A stretch of DNA of 64,000 bases from Oscillospiraceae bacterium (GTDB lineage Bacteria; Bacillota; Clostridia; Oscillospirales; Ruminococcaceae), in assembly GCA_009781425.1 (NCBI GenBank), contig WQYC01000008.1, positions 1 to 64,000 on the forward strand. Reading direction: 5' to 3'. The position numbers were made by a program, and so were the translations under genes. The notes beneath the pieces were generated by a model that saw only the letters and a list, made by a program, of their open reading frames with translations, was not told the DNA's origin and did no database searches. The first letter of the stretch is position 1. Each line of letters opens with the position of its first letter. Of the stretch, positions 9,000 to 19,677 are shown piece after piece.

Positions 9000-10992
9000 T
9001 CTTTTCGTCTTCCGTATTCTCAAAGGTGTCCTTCTGCTCGTCTATAACCTTTTTAAGCTGTTCGGTGAATTCTGCGTCAGTGTCAGCTGGCGGCTCTTCA
9101 AGCGCGGCCTTGGCTTCTTCTTTTAAGTCCTTATCAACGATTAAATCAAGCTCGCCCTTCATCAGCTTCACGAAGTCATCGCCGTCTACCTTTTCTTTTT
9201 CAAGCAGATAATTTGCAACAACGTGCAGCTGTGCCATGTTTACAGTGAGAATATCCTTCGCTTTTTCGTAGCCGAATTCAACAATTGAGCGGATTTCTGT
9301 GTCTATTTCGGCGGCAACATTCTCGGAGTAATTGCGCCCCTGCGAGTAATCACGACCGAGGAAAACCTCGGGATTCTCATGACCATACACAATAGGTCCC
9401 AATTTTTCGGAGAAGCCGTAGCGCGTAACCATGTTGCGTGCGATTTGCGTAGCGCGGACTATATCGCTTGATGCGCCTGTTGAGATTTCGTTGAGAATCA
9501 GCTTTTCAGCGACGCGTCCACCGAGCAGAACGATAATTTCTTCTTCAAATTCGGTTTTGCTCTTATAGCTTTTATCGTGCTCGGGGAGCGACATGGTGAA
9601 GCCGCCCGCCATTCCGCGCGGGATAATCGAAACCATGTGAACTTTATCTTGAGTTTCGCAGTTATAAACGCAGATTGCGTGCCCTGCTTCGTGATAAGCA
9701 GTTAATTTTTTCTCTTTTTCGGTGACTACGCGCGATTTCTTTTCGGGGCCTGCGACAACTTTAATCGTCGCCTCGCCTATATCTTTTTCGGTTATTGATT
9801 TTCTGTTATGCCGTGCGGCTAATAGTGCCGCTTCGTTGACTAAGTTTTCTAAGTCTGCGCCTGTGAAGCCTGCGGTTGATTTCGCGATTGTTCCGAGAAC
9901 AACGTCGGGTGCTAAGTTTTTGTTGCGGGTGTGGACTACTAAAATTTCTTCTCTGCCTTTGATGTCGGGGTAATTTACGACTACCTGCCTGTCAAAACGT
10001 CCCGGGCGGAGCAGGGCGGGGTCAAGAATATCACGCCTGTTAGTCGCGGCGATAATGATAATACCTTCGTTTTCCGCGAAGCCGTCCATTTCAACTAAAA
10101 GCTGGTTGAGTGTCTGCTCGCGTTCGTCGTGACCGCCGCCGAGACCCGCACCTCTGTGCCGCCCGACTGCGTCAATCTCGTCTATAAATATAATCGAAGG
10201 CGTGCGCTTTTTAGCCTGGTCAAAGAGGTCACGGACGCGCGACGCGCCGACACCTACGAACATTTCAACGAAGTCCGAGCCGCTGATTGAGAAAAACGGC
10301 ACATCGGCTTCTCCTGCAACAGCCTTGGCAAGCAGGGTTTTACCTGTTCCCGGAGGTCCCACTAAAAGCACACCCTTGGGAACTCTCGCGCCTATTTCCT
10401 GGTACTTTGCGGGGGTTTTGAGGAAGTCGACTATTTCTGCGAGCTCTTCCTTTTCCTCGTCAGCACCCGCGACATCGGTAAACATTATCTTTTTGCCGCC
10501 TACGGGCTGATGGCGGGTATTAGCTCTTGAAAAAGAGGACATTTTTCCGCCGCCTGTTGTCTGGCGCATGATTATATAGGTGAAGCCGACCATAAGTGCA
10601 ATAAGAAGCAAATACGGCAGGAAGCTTGTCAAGAAGGTATTATCGCTGGGTCTGATGAAGTTTTGAATCAGCGGCGTACCGAAACGCTCGTTGTATTCCT
10701 TTCTGTACTCGGCAGTTTCGTTGAGGAACATACCGACGTGAGGAACGGAATAGCTATGATTAAACTCGCTGATTGAGCTCTGCGAGTCAGTGCGTAGGCT
10801 ATACTTGAGCATACCCGAGCCGAGGTCAAGCTCGTATGCAGACACGTTAAAATTATCAAATTGAGTGATTACCGTTGAATAATTTTCGGGTCTCACGCCG
10901 CTGCCCAAGAGGTTCAGCATTGAAACAAGCCCGATAATCAGCGCAACGATTATAACTACGTAAATCAGTGTTCCTTTGTGTTTAGAGTGCAT
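8992..10992 (-). CDS. ftsH: ATP-dependent zinc metalloprotease FtsH
   Basis: [29 protein letters not shown] zinc motif. Confidence 0.98.
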   Translation of the reverse strand: MHSKHKGTLIYVVIIVALIIGLVSMLNLLGSGVRPENYSTVITQFDNFNVSAYELDLGSGMLKYSLRTDSQSSISEFNHSYSVPHVGMFLNETAEYRKEYNERFGTPLIQNFIRPSDNTFLTSFLPYLLLIALMVGFTYIIMRQTTGGGKMSSFSRANTRHQPVGGKKIMFTDVAGADEEKEELAEIVDFLKTPAKYQEIGARVPKGVLLVGPPGTGKTLLAKAVAGEADVPFFSISGSDFVEMFVGVGASRVRDLFDQAKKRTPSIIFIDEIDAVGRHRGAGLGGGHDEREQTLNQLLVEMDGFAENEGIIIIAATNRRDILDPALLRPGRFDRQVVVNYPDIKGREEILVVHTRNKNLAPDVVLGTIAKSTAGFTGADLENLVNEAALLAARHNRKSITEKDIGEATIKVVAGPEKKSRVVTEKEKKLTAYHEAGHAICVYNCETQDKVHMVSIIPRGMAGGFTMSLPEHDKSYKSKTEFEEEIIVLLGGRVAEKLILNEISTGASSDIVRATQIARNMVTRYGFSEKLGPIVYGHENPEVFLGRDYSQGRNYSENVAAEIDTEIRSIVEFGYEKAKDILTVNMAQLHVVANYLLEKEKVDGDDFVKLMKGELDLIVDKDLKEEAKAALEEPPADTDAEFTEQLKKVIDEQKDTFENTEDEKND

Positions 10993-11022
10993 TTTGCTAC
11001 CTTTCCCATTGTGAATATAATA

Positions 11023-11565
11023 TTAATTGTCAGTATAAATTTCCTTTTTTAAGACGCCGACGTAAGGTAAATTTCTGTACCTCTCGGCATAGTCAAGCCC
11101 GTATCCCACAAGAAACTCGTTTTCCGCATCGAAGCACTTATAATCGGCTTTAACAGGCTTTTTAATCCCCAAGTTCTTATCTAAAAAGACAGCGGTTTTA
11201 AGTGAAGCGGGTTCTTTAAGGGACAGGGTATGTATCAGCGTTGACAGCGTTACTGCTGTATCTAAAATGTCCTCAACGATGATTATATCGCGGTTTTTTA
11301 TATCAATATCGGGTTCTTTGAGAATTCGGAGCTTGCCCGAGCTCTGCGCGCTCATTCCGTAGGATTTCGCAACAAGAAAGTCAATCTCGCACGGTAAGTC
11401 TATCGCACGCATTAAATCGGCGTGAAAAACAGACGAACCCTTCAAAATGCAAAGAAGCACAGGAGCTTTACCTGCGTAATCGCAGGTAATCCGCTCACCG
11501 AGAGACTTCACAGCTTCGCGAATTTCCTTTTCGGTATATAAAACACGTTCAATGTCGCAGTTCAT
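11023..11565 (-). CDS. hpt: Hypoxanthine phosphoribosyltransferase
   Basis: IIIVEDILDTAVTL PRPP-binding motif; VGYGLDYAERYRNLPYVG. Confidence 0.95.
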   Translation of the reverse strand: MNCDIERVLYTEKEIREAVKSLGERITCDYAGKAPVLLCILKGSSVFHADLMRAIDLPCEIDFLVAKSYGMSAQSSGKLRILKEPDIDIKNRDIIIVEDILDTAVTLSTLIHTLSLKEPASLKTAVFLDKNLGIKKPVKADYKCFDAENEFLVGYGLDYAERYRNLPYVGVLKKEIYTDN

Positions 11566-11619
11566 CGTGAAAATTCTCCTCAATCAAGTAATTATAACAT
11601 AAAAAAAATAAAAAATCAA

Positions 11620-12552
11620 TCAATTTTTTCTGTAATTTTGCGGAATTGTTTCTATTGAAAGCAAATTATCCTTTACAATGGCGAATTTATCCTTGGAAAG
11701 GTTAATTTTTCCGCCTGTTTTGAGCAGGGAAATAATATTTTTAATCCGCAGATTAGAAGGTGATATATTATTTTTGGACAAGAGCAGGGAAATTATACGG
11801 CTTTGAATTGCGGGCGGGTGATTTAAAAACAGATTTACATCGCAGGAATCGCTGTTTAATGCAATTTCATGCAAATATTCTTCGTCAAGGCGCAGGCTTT
11901 CACACATTCGTGTTACGCCTGTGTTCAGCGACGGATTTATTTTCTCGAGCAGCGGAATTATATTCAAACGCAGATTATTCCTCGTGAATTCGTCGGAAAA
12001 ATTAGTTTCGTCTGTGATAAAATCCGCGCCTTTTTCTTCAAGGTAAGCTATGATTTCCGCTCTTGTTGTTTCAATCAAAGGGCGAATGACATTCTCTCTC
12101 ACAGGCGGAATCCCGCAGAGCCCGCGGAGTCCTGTTCCGCGCGTTAAGTTCAGCAGAACCGTTTCGGTGTTGTCGTTAGCTGTGTGAGCGGTTGCGATGA
12201 TTGCGTTTGTTCCGAATTCCTTGAAATATGAATAACGCGCTTCACGCGCGGCTTCTTCGAGGCTTTGGTGCTTCTTTTGAAGCGATTTAACGTCGATTTC
12301 CCGCACATGGAGCGTAATGCCAAGCTTTTTGCACAGCTCGCGCACGAACCTTTCGTCGTTGTCGCTCGCCTCGCCGCGAAGCTTGTGATTGACGTGGCAG
12401 GCTTCGACGGTGTAATTCAGTTCGCGCAGTACGTAAAGCAGACAAACGCTGTCTGCGCCGCCCGAAAGCGCGACGATTATCCGCGGGTGCGCGCAGTCAG
12501 AAGCGCGAATCATGCGGTATTTTTCAATAACGTTCCTAATATTCGTTAACAT
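11620..12552 (-). CDS. tilS: tRNA(Ile)-lysidine synthetase
   Basis: ALSGGADSVCLLYVL PP-loop, HTANDNTETVLLNLTRGTGLRGLCGI. Confidence 0.95.
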   Translation of the reverse strand: MLTNIRNVIEKYRMIRASDCAHPRIIVALSGGADSVCLLYVLRELNYTVEACHVNHKLRGEASDNDERFVRELCKKLGITLHVREIDVKSLQKKHQSLEEAAREARYSYFKEFGTNAIIATAHTANDNTETVLLNLTRGTGLRGLCGIPPVRENVIRPLIETTRAEIIAYLEEKGADFITDETNFSDEFTRNNLRLNIIPLLEKINPSLNTGVTRMCESLRLDEEYLHEIALNSDSCDVNLFLNHPPAIQSRIISLLLSKNNISPSNLRIKNIISLLKTGGKINLSKDKFAIVKDNLLSIETIPQNYRKN

Positions 12553-13882
12553 GAATAAACTCCGCGCTTTCAAACAGATAATACTCGCCGATGAAGTTCA
12601 GGTCAAACTTTCCGGTTTCACCGCGGCGGTTCTTTTCGATGATACACTCGCACCTGTTCGGGAACTCGGTTTCCGGGTCAAACATACTTTCCCTGTGAAG
12701 CATTAAAACTATGTCTGCGTCCTGCTCAATCGCTCCCGAGTCGCGCAGGTCAACGAGCGTAGGACGCTTGTCCTGGCGTTTCGCCGATTCACGCGAGAGC
12801 TGTGAAGCTAAAATTACAGTCAATTCAAGCTCTTTTGCCATTATTTTGAGGTTTCTGGTGATTTCGGAAATTTCTGCGTTTCTGTTCATGTCACGGCGGT
12901 TGAGCGACATAAGCTGTAAATAGTCGATTACAACTACGCTCACGCCTTTCAAGCGGCGAAGCTTGGCTTTCATTTCGCCGACAGAAACGTTCGGCGTGTC
13001 GTCAATATAAACATCAAGCGCGGAAAGAAAATCAGTAGCGTCGCTGATATTTTTCCAGCCGTTGCGGTCAATTTCACCTTTTCGCATTTGGTCGGTGGTT
13101 ATGCGGGCTTCTGATGCTAAAATCCGCTCTACAAGCTGATGCCGTGACATCTCGAAGCTGAATACTGCTACTTTTTTATCGCGGTATTTTTTTGCAACTT
13201 TGACAGCGACGTTAATCGCGAAGGTCGTTTTGCCTGTTCCCGGACGCCCCGCAACTATAATTAAGTCAGCAGGCGCGAAGCCGAAAATTTTTGTGTCTAA
13301 CAACTCGTAAGAAGTTGAAATATACCTGTTCTCGAACGCCTTTGGGTCGGCTTGAATTTCCGAAAGCTCCTTCACTTTTTCGAGAACAGTAGGTTTTATC
13401 GGGGTTAAGCCAACTATATCCTTTTCGCTTCTGATGCTGTAAATCTTTGATTCAGCAAAATCAAGCAGACTCTGCGGCTCTTCCGTTCCCGCACCGGCAA
13501 GATTGAAAATCTCGTTGGAGGCGAACATGAGCTGACGAACCATATATTTTTCGGCGATAATTTTTGCATAGCTTTCAATGCTTGACGGGCTGATTGCAGA
13601 TTCCATGAGTTTAGTGAGGTATAGCTTTGCGTCTGCCTGCGTGTCGAAAATATTCTTGCGTACCGCGGCTTCCATGACGGTTATAATATCAATCGGCTGA
13701 CCCGAAAGCGACATCTGCAGTATAACGCCGAAAATCTCGCTGTTCAAGCCAACGTGAAAGCTCTGGGCACTAAGCTTCTCGGTCACATCGTTTATCAGCT
13801 TCGAGTCAAGCAGAATAGAGCCTAATACGGCTTGCTCCGCGTCAAGGCTGTAAGGAAGGTTAGCATTACTCAAATCCGCCAT
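12536..13882 (-). CDS. dnaB: Replicative DNA helicase
   Basis: AEQAVLGSILLD; AGRPGTGKTTFAINVA; SQLSRESAKRQDKRPTLVDLRDSGAIEQDADIVLMLHRE. Confidence 0.97.
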   Translation of the reverse strand: MADLSNANLPYSLDAEQAVLGSILLDSKLINDVTEKLSAQSFHVGLNSEIFGVILQMSLSGQPIDIITVMEAAVRKNIFDTQADAKLYLTKLMESAISPSSIESYAKIIAEKYMVRQLMFASNEIFNLAGAGTEEPQSLLDFAESKIYSIRSEKDIVGLTPIKPTVLEKVKELSEIQADPKAFENRYISTSYELLDTKIFGFAPADLIIVAGRPGTGKTTFAINVAVKVAKKYRDKKVAVFSFEMSRHQLVERILASEARITTDQMRKGEIDRNGWKNISDATDFLSALDVYIDDTPNVSVGEMKAKLRRLKGVSVVVIDYLQLMSLNRRDMNRNAEISEITRNLKIMAKELELTVILASQLSRESAKRQDKRPTLVDLRDSGAIEQDADIVLMLHRESMFDPETEFPNRCECIIEKNRRGETGKFDLNFIGEYYLFESAEFIHVNEY

Positions 13883-13920
13883 TATATTTTCCCCAATTGT
13901 ACATTGTTCATTGTTAACTG

Positions 13921-14523
13921 TTAATTGTTAACAGGCATACCGTCTTTTGAAAGATTGGCGTTTCTGTATCTCATGTCCTCGGTTATATCCTCGCCGAACC
14001 ATGAAAGCGGCTGAAAAGCGAGCGATTCCTCTTCGCTGTCGAAGAGAACCTCAGCGAAAACAAGCCCGTCTAAGTCGCCGAAGAAAATATCAATACGCAC
14101 ATCTACGCCGTCATAATTTACGCGGTATCTTGCTTTGTGGATTACTGTTCCTGTGATTCTTTGGAAAAGCTGATTGTATTCATCCTTTGTTAAATCAAAC
14201 TCAATGTCTCTGCGGATAATTCCCGCTTCGTCAACAGGAGTTCTGAGTGTGAAAACGAAATCAGTTCCGTTGTTGTTACGCAGACGCATTTCCGGACTCA
14301 AGCTGATGTAAGACTGCACGATGTCGGTGCTTGAGGTCATTTTATCGCGCGGTAAATTTTCAAAATCAACCAAGAATCTCCGCTCAATCTGCGTTCTTTC
14401 GGTTACTCTGGTGGCAGAGTCTTCACCGAAATCGAGCATCGGAATAAAGATTAAAGCGACTACCGCGACCGATAAAACAGCGATTATTATGTTCTTAATT
14501 ATGTCTTTTTTTGCATTTTTCAT
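13921..14523 (-). CDS. Membrane-anchored CYTH-domain protein
   Basis: N-terminal TM helix, then QIERRFLVDF...RLRNNNGTDFVFTLR...DIEFDLTKDEYNQLF...IHKARYRV...IDIFFGDLDGLVFAEVLFDSEEE. Confidence 0.7.
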   Translation of the reverse strand: MKNAKKDIIKNIIIAVLSVAVVALIFIPMLDFGEDSATRVTERTQIERRFLVDFENLPRDKMTSSTDIVQSYISLSPEMRLRNNNGTDFVFTLRTPVDEAGIIRRDIEFDLTKDEYNQLFQRITGTVIHKARYRVNYDGVDVRIDIFFGDLDGLVFAEVLFDSEEESLAFQPLSWFGEDITEDMRYRNANLSKDGMPVNN

Positions 14524-14527
14524 GGTT

Positions 14528-14971
14528 TTATTCTCCTTTCACTTCTAAAGAAAACTTTGCTGTTACGCCTGTGTAAAGCTTTGCTTCCGCTTCGTAAGTA
14601 CCGCAGGTTTTAATATCGCTTGGAACTGTAAGCTTCTTTTTGTCAATGTCGAAGCCCGCTTGCTTCAGTGCCGATGCGACATCTTTTGTAGTTACAGAAC
14701 CGTACAATCTGCCTTCTTCCCCCGCCTTGACAGCGACGCCAATCGTCTTGCCGCTGAGGGATTTTGCTGTTTCCTGTGCGGCTTCGCGCGCTGTGTCGAT
14801 TTTGTGCTGTGCGCTTGCCTTTTTTTGTTCAAGCATGGTTAAATTTACTTTCGTGGCTTCAATCGCGAGCCCCTTCGGCAGAAGCGCGTTGCGCGCGTAG
14901 CCGTCCTTGACTTCCTTGATTTCGCCCTGCTTACCCGTGCCCTGAACGTCTTGTAATAGGATAATTTTCAT
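14528..14971 (-). CDS. rplI: 50S ribosomal protein L9
   Basis: [40 protein letters not shown]. Confidence 0.98.
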   Translation of the reverse strand: MKIILLQDVQGTGKQGEIKEVKDGYARNALLPKGLAIEATKVNLTMLEQKKASAQHKIDTAREAAQETAKSLSGKTIGVAVKAGEEGRLYGSVTTKDVASALKQAGFDIDKKKLTVPSDIKTCGTYEAEAKLYTGVTAKFSLEVKGE

Positions 14972-14987
14972 TTTTGCTCCTTTCAAA

Positions 14988-15659
14988 TTAAAAGTATTGA
15001 TTGGTTATTTCTTGTGTATTATGCTGATAACGCCAATTTTCATTAAGTTCAATATAATCAAGAGTGTATCGCCAAGAATAAGGATTCAAGTTTGCGTTAT
15101 CAAAATTACCGTCAGATGAATAAATTATCATTAAAGACGGTGCTGAGAGGGAAGTCCTAAATAAGTAAAACCCGACTACAACTCTATCATTATTGTTTTC
15201 ATAAACAACAGCTTCTCCGCTCACGGATAAAAATTTAGAAAAACCGGACAAATTGACCCTTCCGCCGTCAGAAACGATTAGAGTTCCCGATTTTATATCA
15301 GAAGCGATTTTTTCACGAGCATTTTTGAAAAGCATATGTTCAAATTCTATCTTCGCCGTTTCAAAGGGGACGAACATATAAACAGAAATAACTGCTAAGG
15401 TTATTAATAAGGTTATTAAAATTGGTATAAAGGCTTTAATATGGTGAGATTTTATATGCTTGATACAAAACTTAACTGCTAATATGAAAGTAAAAATAGT
15501 CCATGCCATGAGGAAAATTAACAAAAGAGCTACCCCGAGAAATAAGAACCAAACAAGCTCGTTTGAAAACCATTTAGACGCGAGAACAGAAACGCTCCAT
15601 AATATTAAATTGATAATTATGAATTTAATATTATTTTGCTTTAAAATCCGCGAAAGCAT
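14988..15659 (-). CDS. Hypothetical membrane protein
   Basis: Long AT-rich ORF with two TM clusters in the N-terminal half, between rplI and gdpP. Confidence 0.55.
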   Translation of the reverse strand: MLSRILKQNNIKFIIINLILWSVSVLASKWFSNELVWFLFLGVALLLIFLMAWTIFTFILAVKFCIKHIKSHHIKAFIPILITLLITLAVISVYMFVPFETAKIEFEHMLFKNAREKIASDIKSGTLIVSDGGRVNLSGFSKFLSVSGEAVVYENNNDRVVVGFYLFRTSLSAPSLMIIYSSDGNFDNANLNPYSWRYTLDYIELNENWRYQHNTQEITNQYF

Positions 15660-15671
15660 ATCTTATTCCTT

Positions 15672-17633
15672 TCAAGAATTTAATTCAAAATATTTATCAA
15701 TTGATTTTAAAAGCAAATCCTTTGCGTCGTCTATGCTCACGCCCTGAAACTGCGCTCCCGCCATCGTTAAATGCCCGCCGCCGCCTATCTGCTCCATAAC
15801 TAACTGTACGTTCATCGCGCCGAGTGACCGCGCACTGACAGAAATTTCATTCGCCTGCGAACGGAAAACCACGAACGAAGCCACAACCCCCGAAATGCCG
15901 AGCATTTCGTCCGCCGCCTGCGGTGCAATTAGGCGTATATTTTCGGTGAGCTCCGAGCTGTAGGCGATTGCACATTTGTTGTAAATCCCCGCCGATGAAA
16001 CAATCGCGACCTTCTTTTTATAAGACTCAAAGGAATTCGCGAAAAGCGACTTAACGCTGACAGTATCTGCGCCGAGCTTACGTAGGAACGCCGCCGCCTC
16101 GAAAGTCCGCACGCCTGTTCTGACCGTGAAGTTTTTAGTGTCGAGCATGATTCCTGCGAGCAGTGCCTCCGCTTGCTGTGCAGAAAGCTTGCCGGCTTCG
16201 CCGAAGTAGGGGAGAAGCTCAGTGACCATTTCCGCCGCTGAAGATGCGTAGGTTTCATGGAAGAAAATCAACGCGTTATCAACGTGGTTAACCATTTTTC
16301 GGTGGTGGTCGATTACCACGACCTTCTTCGCGATTTTATAAAGCTCAGCGTCCTCCAGCATATTCGGGATATGCGTGTCGGTTATGATTAAGAGCGAGTT
16401 TTCCGTGAACTGCTCGCGCGCTTTTGCGGGCGAGGTGAGTAAGGAAAAGCCTGTGAATCTGTCGATTAAATCAGCGCACAAGGTGGTATTTTTTTCAACT
16501 GCTATGTACGCTTCCTTGCCGAGATTGCGGATTAAACAGGCAAGCCCGATTGAAGAACCTACGCTGTCCAAGTCGCCCGACTTATGCCCCATAATGTAGA
16601 CGCGGTCGGAGTTTTCTATTAAATCCGCGAGAGAATTCGCGATGATTCTCGCCTTGACTTTGTTATGCTTTTCGATTCCTTTTGAAACGCCGCCGTAAAA
16701 TTCAAAGCCGTTTTCGGTTTTGAGTGCCGCCTGGTCTCCGCCGCGCCCCTGCGCCATTTCGAGGGCTTGCCGAGCTAATTGCTCGCTTTCGGCGATGCTT
16801 TTTGCGGTTGCGCCTATACCGATGGATAAAGTCACGTTAATGCGGTCGGTGACTGCGATTTCCCGTGCTTTGTCGAGCAGCTTGACCTTCTCTTCAATAA
16901 GCTTATCAACGTGCCGCTGTTCGATTACAGCCCAGCAACGGTCGCGGTTGGTTTTCTTCATTATGCCGGTTGTACCTGCGCTGAATTCTTCAAGTAAGCG
17001 GTCGATTTTAACCGTGACATTTGCGCGCTCGCTCTCTAAAGCCCGCTCGAACATTTCATTGAAGTTGTCAATAGAAATCAGCATTACGACAGGCTTTGAC
17101 AGCTTCTTTTCTATTTCAAGCAAAGCTCTGCGCGTTATGTCTTCAAAGTAAACTACATAAACATTTTCCTGCTCTGTATTTTTTGGAATAACTGCGCTGA
17201 TTTTATAGTACTTGCCGCCGTGAAAGATTTCTGCGGCTTCGCCTTTCAAAAGCTTTTCGACGTTTATATCGGTGATACATGAAAGCGGATTCCCCGAGAT
17301 AGCTTCTTCCTTGAAATTATTCAAAAAGCTTTTATTAAACCAAATAAATTTGTGCGATGAATCTATAATCGCGATTGAAACTGGAAGATGAAAAAGCGAC
17401 TTTTTGTCGGCTTGCTCAATTTCTTCGGAAATGAAGGCGAAATATTGAAAGGTTTTGCGGGTAACCATAATTAACTTTCCGATACAAAAGCCCGAAATCA
17501 GCACAACAAAAGGCGCAATCATCCAGAAAAAATCTGTTTCGGTGAGGTAAAAATACCCTGTGAGAATGAACAGTATTAAGACTAAGCAACAGATGACGAT
17601 AATCAGCCCGTTGTCGCGGTAGAAGTTTTTCAA
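15672..17633 (-). CDS. gdpP: c-di-AMP phosphodiesterase GdpP-like (PAS-GGDEF-DHH/DHHA1)
   Basis: Two TM, degenerate GGDEF, MGHKSGDLDSVGSSIGLA, VVVIDHHRK, GGGGHLTMAGAQ. Confidence 0.93.
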   Translation of the reverse strand: MKNFYRDNGLIIVICCLVLILFILTGYFYLTETDFFWMIAPFVVLISGFCIGKLIMVTRKTFQYFAFISEEIEQADKKSLFHLPVSIAIIDSSHKFIWFNKSFLNNFKEEAISGNPLSCITDINVEKLLKGEAAEIFHGGKYYKISAVIPKNTEQENVYVVYFEDITRRALLEIEKKLSKPVVMLISIDNFNEMFERALESERANVTVKIDRLLEEFSAGTTGIMKKTNRDRCWAVIEQRHVDKLIEEKVKLLDKAREIAVTDRINVTLSIGIGATAKSIAESEQLARQALEMAQGRGGDQAALKTENGFEFYGGVSKGIEKHNKVKARIIANSLADLIENSDRVYIMGHKSGDLDSVGSSIGLACLIRNLGKEAYIAVEKNTTLCADLIDRFTGFSLLTSPAKAREQFTENSLLIITDTHIPNMLEDAELYKIAKKVVVIDHHRKMVNHVDNALIFFHETYASSAAEMVTELLPYFGEAGKLSAQQAEALLAGIMLDTKNFTVRTGVRTFEAAAFLRKLGADTVSVKSLFANSFESYKKKVAIVSSAGIYNKCAIAYSSELTENIRLIAPQAADEMLGISGVVASFVVFRSQANEISVSARSLGAMNVQLVMEQIGGGGHLTMAGAQFQGVSIDDAKDLLLKSIDKYFELNS

Positions 17634-17664
17634 AGGTTCACCGCCTTTTCAAGTAGCACAAATA

Positions 17665-19575
17665 TTAAATCTCCATAATTATAGGCAGAATCATCGGGCT
17701 TCTTTTAGTTTTGCGGAACATAAAATCGCTCATAGCGTCACGCATATTGTTTTTCTTTACGCTGATTGACGCGCCCGCAGAATCTGCAATTGTTTCCACC
17801 ATAAGCTCTCGCGCCTCGTCGATAAGCTCCTCGGATTCCCGTACGTAGACAAAGCCGCGGGAAACTATGTCGGGACCTGATAAAATCCGTCCGCTTCCGC
17901 GCTCGATTGAGGCTACAACTATGATTAAACCGTCCTGTGATAATTTTTTTCTGTCGCGGAGAACCACTGTTCCTATGTCGCCGACGCCAAGCCCGTCAAC
18001 AAGAACCTTCCCTGCTGTGACTTGTGTAGTAATTTTCATGGATTTGCTGTCGGTTTCAAGCTGTTGACCTAAGCCCGCGATAAAGATATTCGATTCGGGG
18101 ACACCCATTTTCATTGCAAGCTGAGCGTGCTTAACCAAGTGTTTATATTCGCCGTGAACAGGAATGAAAAATTTAGGCTTTGTCAGCGAAAGCATCATTT
18201 TCAGCTCGTCCTGACAAGCGTGACCCGAAACGTGAACCTCGTACATTGATTCGTAGACAACTTCAGCGCCCGACTTCATAAGGTCGTTGATTACCCGCCC
18301 GACTGTCTTTTCGTTTCCGGGAATCGGCGAAGCAGAAATCACCACTAAATCGCAGGGTGAGATATTAACCTGTCTGTGCTCGCCCGCTGACATTCTCGAC
18401 AGCGCGGAAAGCGGCTCACCCTGGCTTCCCGTGGTAATTACCACAATTTTTTCGGGCGGATATTTATTCACCTGCTCAATATCAATGAGGAAGCCCTTGG
18501 GGATTCTCACGTAGCCGAGCTCAATTGCTTTGTTAATAACGTTAATCATACTGCGCCCGGAAAGCGCGATTTTGCGTTCATAATAGACAGCGTTGTCAAT
18601 AATTTGTTGGATTCTGTGGATATTGCTTGCGAAGGTTGCAACGATAATTCTGCGGTCTTCTGCAGAGCCGAAAATATTACGGAAGCTGTCGCCGACTCTG
18701 CGTTCCGACATAGTGCTTCCAGGACGCTCGGCATTAGTACTGTCGGACATCAGCGCAAGCACGCCGTTGTTTCCGAGCTCGCCGAACCGCGCAAGGTCAA
18801 TGATTCCGCCCTCAATCGGCGTGTAATCAACTTTAAAGTCGCCTGTATGCACGATTATACCTGCAGGCGTGTGAACAGCTAAGGCACAAGCGTCGGGAAT
18901 TGAGTGGTTGACGCGGATAAATTCAACACTCATACAGCCGAGTTTGACAGTTTGCTTTGGCTGAACTACGTTGAGCTTGCAATCGCTTAAAATCCCGTGC
19001 TCACGCAGCTTTCCCTCACATAAGCCGAGCGTCAGCTTTGTTCCGTAGACAGGGACGTTGATTTTTTTCAACAGATAGGGAAGCGAGCCGATATGGTCTT
19101 CATGCCCGTGCGTAAGCACGATGCCGCGGAAACGCTCGCGATTCTTCTCAAGATAGGTGAAATCAGGAATAACAAGGTCAACCCCGAGCATATCTTCGTC
19201 AGGGAAGGCGAGTCCGCAGTCGATTATAAACAAATCGTTTGCACATTCGATGACATACAGGTTTTTACCGATTTCCGAGAGCCCGCCGAGCGCGGTAATG
19301 CGAAGAACACTGCGCTTTGAAGCTTCTTTTTTACGCGGCTCGCTTTTCGGCTTTTCTTTTTGTTTAGGCTTTTGTTTACCCGCAATTTCCTCCCGTAAGA
19401 GAAGAATTTTGTCGTTGTGCTTCTTTTGCTTTTCTTCTGTTTTTACGGGTTTGCTCTGATTTTTCTTTCCACTGCTGCTTCTTTGGCTATTTTGACTATG
19501 TGCAGGGGCTTTCTTTTCCGCTCCTTGTGCTTTTGGAGCAGAATTATTTTTCTTTGTTTTGTTGTTTTCCGGCAT
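17665..19575 (-). CDS. Ribonuclease J with long basic N-terminal extension
   Basis: THGHEDHIGSLPYLL metallo-beta-lactamase motif; beta-CASP domain; ~90-aa K/Q/S-rich N-terminus. Confidence 0.95.
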   Translation of the reverse strand: MPENNKTKKNNSAPKAQGAEKKAPAHSQNSQRSSSGKKNQSKPVKTEEKQKKHNDKILLLREEIAGKQKPKQKEKPKSEPRKKEASKRSVLRITALGGLSEIGKNLYVIECANDLFIIDCGLAFPDEDMLGVDLVIPDFTYLEKNRERFRGIVLTHGHEDHIGSLPYLLKKINVPVYGTKLTLGLCEGKLREHGILSDCKLNVVQPKQTVKLGCMSVEFIRVNHSIPDACALAVHTPAGIIVHTGDFKVDYTPIEGGIIDLARFGELGNNGVLALMSDSTNAERPGSTMSERRVGDSFRNIFGSAEDRRIIVATFASNIHRIQQIIDNAVYYERKIALSGRSMINVINKAIELGYVRIPKGFLIDIEQVNKYPPEKIVVITTGSQGEPLSALSRMSAGEHRQVNISPCDLVVISASPIPGNEKTVGRVINDLMKSGAEVVYESMYEVHVSGHACQDELKMMLSLTKPKFFIPVHGEYKHLVKHAQLAMKMGVPESNIFIAGLGQQLETDSKSMKITTQVTAGKVLVDGLGVGDIGTVVLRDRKKLSQDGLIIVVASIERGSGRILSGPDIVSRGFVYVRESEELIDEARELMVETIADSAGASISVKKNNMRDAMSDFMFRKTKRSPMILPIIMEI

Positions 19576-19677
19576 GATTACCTCTGATTACTGTTATGTA
19601 AGGGCGTTTTGAACGCCCTGAATGATTGATAAAGCTTGATTTTAATATCATAGACATATAGTATACCAAAAATTTAC

